The notes under the pieces were generated by a model that ran no database searches, was not told where the DNA came from, and saw only the letters and a program-made list of their open reading frames with translations. A program made the position numbers and the translations under genes. From Pseudomonas sp. (GTDB taxonomy: Bacteria; Pseudomonadota; Gammaproteobacteria; Pseudomonadales; Pseudomonadaceae), in contig NZ_JASLGE010000024.1 of NCBI RefSeq assembly GCF_030150285.1, positions 1-64,000 on the forward strand: 64,000 nt of DNA, read 5' to 3'. Positions 60,215 through 64,000 of this stretch are shown here, piece after piece (within the stretch, counting starts at the first letter, position 1; each line of letters starts with the position of its first letter).

Positions 60215-62563
60215 ATGAAACGTCTGCTGCTAACTGCGGTTCTCGCCGTACTGATGATCGCCGAAGTTCACGCCGAGTCCTTCACTATCTCTGATATCCG
60301 TGTCAACGGCCTCCAGCGGGTTTCCGCCGGTAGCGTGTTTGGCGCGTTACCGCTGAACGTGGGTGAGGTAGCGGATGACCGCCGTTTGGTGGAATCCACT
60401 CGTGCGTTGTTCAAAACCGGTTTCTTTCAGGATATCCAACTGGGTCGTGATGGCAATGTGCTTGTCATTACGGTTGTCGAGCGTCCTTCCGTCTCCAGTA
60501 TCACCATCGACGGTAACAAGGCGATTTCTACCGATGACCTGATGAAGGGTCTGAAACAGTCGGGCCTTGCCGAAGGTGAAATTTTCCAGCGTGCGACGCT
60601 TGAGGGCGTACGTAACGAGCTGCAACGTCAGTACGTTGCCCAGGGTCGTTATTCTGCAACGGTCGACACTGAAGTTGTGCCTGAGCCGCGTAACCGCGTG
60701 GCCTTGAAGGTCAACATCAACGAAGGCACCGTTGCCGCAATCCAGCACATCAACGTGGTGGGCAACACTGTTTTCCCTGAAGAAGACCTGATCGACCTGT
60801 TCGAGCTGAAAACCACGAACTGGTTGTCCTTCTTCAAGAACGATGACAAATATGCACGCGAAAAACTGTCGGGTGACCTCGAGCGTCTGCGCTCTTATTA
60901 CCTCGATCGTGGCTATATCAATATGGATATTGCTTCGACCCAGGTATCGATTACCCCGGACAAGAAGAATGTCTATATCACGGTCAACGTGAACGAAGGC
61001 GAAAAATACAACGTAGGCGAAGTGAAGCTGAGCGGTGACCTCAAGGTTCCTGAAGACCAGATCAAGTCGTTGTTACTGGTTCAGCCGGGGCAAGTGTTCT
61101 CACGCAAACTGATGACCACGACGTCCGAGTTGATTACCCGCCGTCTGGGTAACGAAGGCTACACCTTTGCTAACGTCAATGGCGTGCCTCAGCCAAACCC
61201 TGAAGATCACACCGTCGCCATCACCTTTGTGGTTGACCCGGGCAAACGTGCTTACGTGAGCCGTATCAACTATCGCGGCAACACCAAATCTGAAGATGAA
61301 GTGCTGCGCCGTGAAATGCGTCAAATGGAAGGTGGTTGGGCTTCGACTTACCTGATCGACCAGTCCAAGGTTCGCCTTGAGCGTCTGGGCTTCTTCAAGG
61401 AAGTGAACGTTGAGACCCCTGCAGTGCCAGGCACTGACGACATGGTTGATGTGAACTATGCCGTAGAAGAGCAGGCGTCAGGCTCGATCACAGCCAGCAT
61501 TGGTTTTGCTCAGAGCGCCGGCCTGATTCTGGGCGGCTCGATCACTCAGAACAACTTCCTGGGTACGGGTAACAGGGTCAGCATTGGCCTGACTCGCAGC
61601 GAATACCAGAGCCGTTACAACTTCAGTTACGTTGACCCGTACTGGACAGCGGACGGTGTGAGCCTTGGCTACAACGTGTTCTATCGCACCACTGACTACA
61701 AAGAGTTGGATGTTGACGTTGCCAACTACTCGGTAGACAGCTTGGGTGCTGGTGTCACGATGGGTTACCCGATCAGCGACACGTCGCGCCTGACTTACGG
61801 TCTGACCGTTCAGCAGGATGAAATCAGCACGGGCAAATACACCGTTGACGAGATTTTTGACTTCGTAAACCGCGAAGGCGAGAAATTCCTTAACTTCAAA
61901 GCTTCTGTGGGCTGGTCCGAGTCGACCCTGAACAAGGGTGTCTTGCCAACACGTGGCAGCTCGCAAAGCCTGGTGCTTGAAAGCACTATTCCTGGCAGTG
62001 ATTTGCAGTTCTACAAACTGGACTATCGTGCACAGTTGTTCCAGCCGTTGAGTGACACGTACACCATGCGCCTGCACACTGAGTTGGGTTATGGCGATGG
62101 TTACGGTTCTACGGCGGGTCTACCGTTCTATGAGAACTACTACGCGGGTGGTTTCAACTCGGTACGTGGCTTCAAGGACAGCACTCTGGGGCCCCGCAGT
62201 ACGCCAAGTACGGGGCGGAACGCTGGTACGCTGGCTGACCCGGATCAAGATCCGCTGCCATTCGGCGGTAACGTGTTGATCCAGGGTGGTGTTGAAGTGC
62301 TGTTCCCGATGCCATTTGTTAAAGACCAACGCTCCCTGAGGACCTCTGTGTTCTGGGATGTGGGCAACGTCTTTGACACCAATTGCAAAGGTGACACTAA
62401 AGATTGCGATATCAGTTTCAGCAACATGGCCAGTTCTGTCGGTGTTGGTGTGACTTGGGTTACTGCGCTTGGTCCGCTAAGCTTCAGCTTGGCCATGCCA
62501 ATCAAGAAACCGAATGACGCAGACACTCAGGTGTTCCAATTCTCCCTCGGCCAGACTTTCTAA
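60215..62563 (+). CDS. bamA: Outer membrane protein assembly factor BamA
   Basis: BamA is the core of the BAM machine that inserts beta-barrel proteins. The 782-residue protein has a signal peptide (cleaved after VHA, about residue 20), five POTRA domains at about 22-420, and a 16-strand Omp85 barrel. The conserved loop-6 VRGF is seen as NSVRGFKDSTLGP near 650. The last residue is Phe (FSLGQTF), as required for OMPs. I start at ATG 60215 after AAGAAAGGAC. skp follows by 44 bases. Confidence 0.97.
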   Translation: MKRLLLTAVLAVLMIAEVHAESFTISDIRVNGLQRVSAGSVFGALPLNVGEVADDRRLVESTRALFKTGFFQDIQLGRDGNVLVITVVERPSVSSITIDGNKAISTDDLMKGLKQSGLAEGEIFQRATLEGVRNELQRQYVAQGRYSATVDTEVVPEPRNRVALKVNINEGTVAAIQHINVVGNTVFPEEDLIDLFELKTTNWLSFFKNDDKYAREKLSGDLERLRSYYLDRGYINMDIASTQVSITPDKKNVYITVNVNEGEKYNVGEVKLSGDLKVPEDQIKSLLLVQPGQVFSRKLMTTTSELITRRLGNEGYTFANVNGVPQPNPEDHTVAITFVVDPGKRAYVSRINYRGNTKSEDEVLRREMRQMEGGWASTYLIDQSKVRLERLGFFKEVNVETPAVPGTDDMVDVNYAVEEQASGSITASIGFAQSAGLILGGSITQNNFLGTGNRVSIGLTRSEYQSRYNFSYVDPYWTADGVSLGYNVFYRTTDYKELDVDVANYSVDSLGAGVTMGYPISDTSRLTYGLTVQQDEISTGKYTVDEIFDFVNREGEKFLNFKASVGWSESTLNKGVLPTRGSSQSLVLESTIPGSDLQFYKLDYRAQLFQPLSDTYTMRLHTELGYGDGYGSTAGLPFYENYYAGGFNSVRGFKDSTLGPRSTPSTGRNAGTLADPDQDPLPFGGNVLIQGGVEVLFPMPFVKDQRSLRTSVFWDVGNVFDTNCKGDTKDCDISFSNMASSVGVGVTWVTALGPLSFSLAMPIKKPNDADTQVFQFSLGQTF

Positions 62564-62607
62564 AAGCTGGCTACAGCTAAAGACAACAGATTTTTTAGGA
62601 GTGCATC

Positions 62608-63111
62608 GTGCGTAAGTTGACTCAATTGGTTCTCCTGGCCTCGGTTCTGGTAGCAGGCCCTGCTTTTGCCGATATGAAAATTGCTGTGCTGAACTATCAA
62701 ATGGCACTGCTTGAATCGGATGCAGCAAAGCGCTATGCCGTTGATGCCGAGAAAAAATTCGGCCCACAACTGACTAAGCTCAAAAGCTTGGAAAGCAGTG
62801 CCAAGGGCATTCAAGACCGCTTGGTAAGCGGTGGTGACAAAATGCAGCAGGGCGAGCGTGAGCGTCTGGAGCTTGAATTCAAGCAAAAGGCTCGTGACTT
62901 CCAGTTCCAGTCCAAAGAACTGAACGAAGCCAAAGCCGTTGCTGACCGTGAAATGCTGAAACAGCTGAAGCCAAAACTGGACAGCGCTGTTGAAGAAGTC
63001 ATCAAGAAAGGTGCCTTTGACCTGGTGTTCGAGCGTGGTGCTGTGATTGATGTTAAACCGCAGTACGACATTACTCGCCAAGTCATCGAGCGCATGAACC
63101 AGCTGAAGTAA
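62608..63111 (+). CDS. skp: Periplasmic chaperone Skp/OmpH
   Basis: Skp holds unfolded outer-membrane proteins in the periplasm before BamA. The 167-residue protein has a signal peptide (QLVLLASVLVAGPAFA) and a mature helical tentacle domain, rich in Lys, Glu and Gln. The start is GTG 62608, eight bases after TAGGAG. It lies between bamA and lpxD, the standard order. Confidence 0.95.
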   Translation: MRKLTQLVLLASVLVAGPAFADMKIAVLNYQMALLESDAAKRYAVDAEKKFGPQLTKLKSLESSAKGIQDRLVSGGDKMQQGERERLELEFKQKARDFQFQSKELNEAKAVADREMLKQLKPKLDSAVEEVIKKGAFDLVFERGAVIDVKPQYDITRQVIERMNQLK

Positions 63112-63113
63112 TT

Positions 63114-64000
63114 ATGACTGTGACTATAAAACTCGGCCAATTGGCCGAGTTCCTCGGTGCCACCTTGCGTGGCTCAGGGGAGAAGAACATTACTGGGCTG
63201 GCCACTTTACAAGAGGCTGGCCCAGCTCAGTTGAGCTTTCTGGCTAACCCCCAATACCGTAAATACCTCGTTGACTGCCACGCCGGAGCTGTATTGCTCA
63301 AGGCGGCGGATGCCGAGGCGTACGCGGGGGATGCGCTGGTTGTGCCCGACCCTTACCTGGCGTATGCCCGAATTTCCCATTTGTTCGATCCCAAGCCCAA
63401 AGCATCTGCCGGGGTTCATCCTTCGGCGGTCATTGCTGATGATGCGGTGGTTGATCCGATGGCCAGTGTCGGTGCATTTGCGGTCATTGAAAGTGGCGCG
63501 CAAATCGCTGCCGGAGTGACCATTGGTGCGCATTGCTTTATCGGTGCACGTTGCATCATCGGTGAAGACGGCTGGCTGGCCCCTCGTGTCACCCTCTATC
63601 ACGATGTGCATATTGGCAAGCGAGTGGTGATTCAGTCGGGTGCCGTGTTGGGCGGGGAAGGTTTTGGCTTTGCCAATGAAAAGGGTATTTGGCAGAAGAT
63701 CGCTCAAATCGGTGGCGTTACCATCGGTGATGATGTCGAAATTGGTGTCAATACGGCCATTGATCGCGGTGCCTTGGCCAATACGGTCATCGGTAATGGT
63801 GTCAAGTTGGACAACCAGATTCAGATCGCGCACAACGTTCAAGTGGGTGACCATACGGCGATGGCCGCCTGTGTGGGAATTTCCGGTAGTACTAAAATCG
63901 GTAAGCACTGCATGTTGGCCGGTGGTGTTGGTTTGGTCGGTCACATTGATATTTGTGACAACGTGTTCTTGACTGGGATGACCATGGTCACCCATTCCAT
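63114..64000 (+). CDS. lpxD: UDP-3-O-(3-hydroxyacyl)glucosamine N-acyltransferase, partial
   Basis: LpxD adds the second hydroxyacyl chain in lipid A synthesis. The first 295 codons are in the window, with no stop; the gene runs off the right edge (about 350 residues expected). The N-terminal uridine-binding domain (about 1-100) has the QLAEFLGATLRG and LSFLANPQYRKYL segments. A left-handed beta-helix follows, with hexapeptides such as IGAHCFIGARCIIG and the catalytic His in QIAHNVQVGDH near 243. ATG 63114 is two bases after the skp stop, so it is translated with it. Confidence 0.96.
   Translation, partial: MTVTIKLGQLAEFLGATLRGSGEKNITGLATLQEAGPAQLSFLANPQYRKYLVDCHAGAVLLKAADAEAYAGDALVVPDPYLAYARISHLFDPKPKASAGVHPSAVIADDAVVDPMASVGAFAVIESGAQIAAGVTIGAHCFIGARCIIGEDGWLAPRVTLYHDVHIGKRVVIQSGAVLGGEGFGFANEKGIWQKIAQIGGVTIGDDVEIGVNTAIDRGALANTVIGNGVKLDNQIQIAHNVQVGDHTAMAACVGISGSTKIGKHCMLAGGVGLVGHIDICDNVFLTGMTMVTHS

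Noticed and set aside
63114..64000. lpxD as a broken gene
   Set aside because: It simply runs off the window; the sequence is intact to the last base.
1..64000. CRISPR arrays, tRNA or rRNA genes, prophage or transposase genes
   Set aside because: I looked for spaced direct repeats, tRNA-like T-loop sequences (GTTCGAATC type), and integrase or transposase proteins; none was convincing. The repeats found are REP-type.

Overview
The window is a 64 kb piece of a Pseudomonas chromosome, most likely from the fluorescens/putida side of the genus. The evidence is a complete wspABCDEFR operon, a mexL-mexJK efflux locus, an ndvB-type beta-glucan synthase beside dapE, the glnD-map-rpsB-tsf-pyrH-frr-uppS-cdsA-dxr-rseP-bamA-skp-lpxD order typical of the genus, and many GTAGGAGCGAGCTTGCTCGC-type REP elements. 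I see no rRNA, tRNA, CRISPR array, prophage, insertion sequence or transposase gene.

Layout. 1-2.3 kb: a repeat cluster, an old yellow enzyme of the XenA class and a DUF533 protein. 2.4-10.9 kb: the Wsp surface-sensing pathway, tightly overlapped and ending in the diguanylate cyclase WspR. 11.2-13.9 kb: prfB with its programmed +1 frameshift, then lysS. 14.2-17.3 kb: a four-gene unit of uncharacterised envelope proteins, including a DUF1704 protein with a zinc-peptidase-like HExxxH motif. 17.7-18.9 kb: two DUF4398 lipoproteins on the minus strand, one of them LptF-like. 19.2-26.3 kb: ppc, adk, tsaB, a small unknown protein, a DUF72 protein, a minus-strand protein with an internal duplication, and rsmJ. 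26.4-31.3 kb: the mexL/mexJK locus. 31.5-35.3 kb, minus strand: DUF4197, YbaY-like lipoprotein and plsB. 35.5-41 kb: a cold-shock protein with a structured leader, a small unknown protein, rlmA, dapE and ndvB. 41.2-48.7 kb: tcdA with csdE/csdA, dapD, an ArsC/Spx-like protein, a CPA1 Na+/H+ antiporter and dapC. 48.7-64 kb: glnD and map, then the rpsB-to-lpxD block; lpxD is cut by the window edge.

Functional links. WspA-F turn surface contact into WspR phosphorylation and c-di-GMP synthesis. dapD, dapC and dapE are three successive or near-successive steps of the succinylase route to diaminopimelate and lysine. csdA, csdE and tcdA form the CSD sulfur/ct6A-tRNA group. uppS, cdsA, dxr, rseP, bamA, skp and lpxD together make the isoprenoid carrier, phospholipid and lipid A precursors and the outer-membrane protein machinery.

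No wholly new multi-gene system is evident. The points most worth a second look are: a 19-codon ORF that exactly bridges wspF and wspR; a tyrosine in place of the usual phenylalanine in the RF2 stop-codon-recognition tripeptide; the DUF1704 unit; a composite REP-associated repeat found at several intergenic sites, including one long inverted pair about 17 kb apart; a 12-bp tandem repeat inside wspD; a duplicated-module protein of unknown function; and a cold-shock gene leader able to form a long-range stem.
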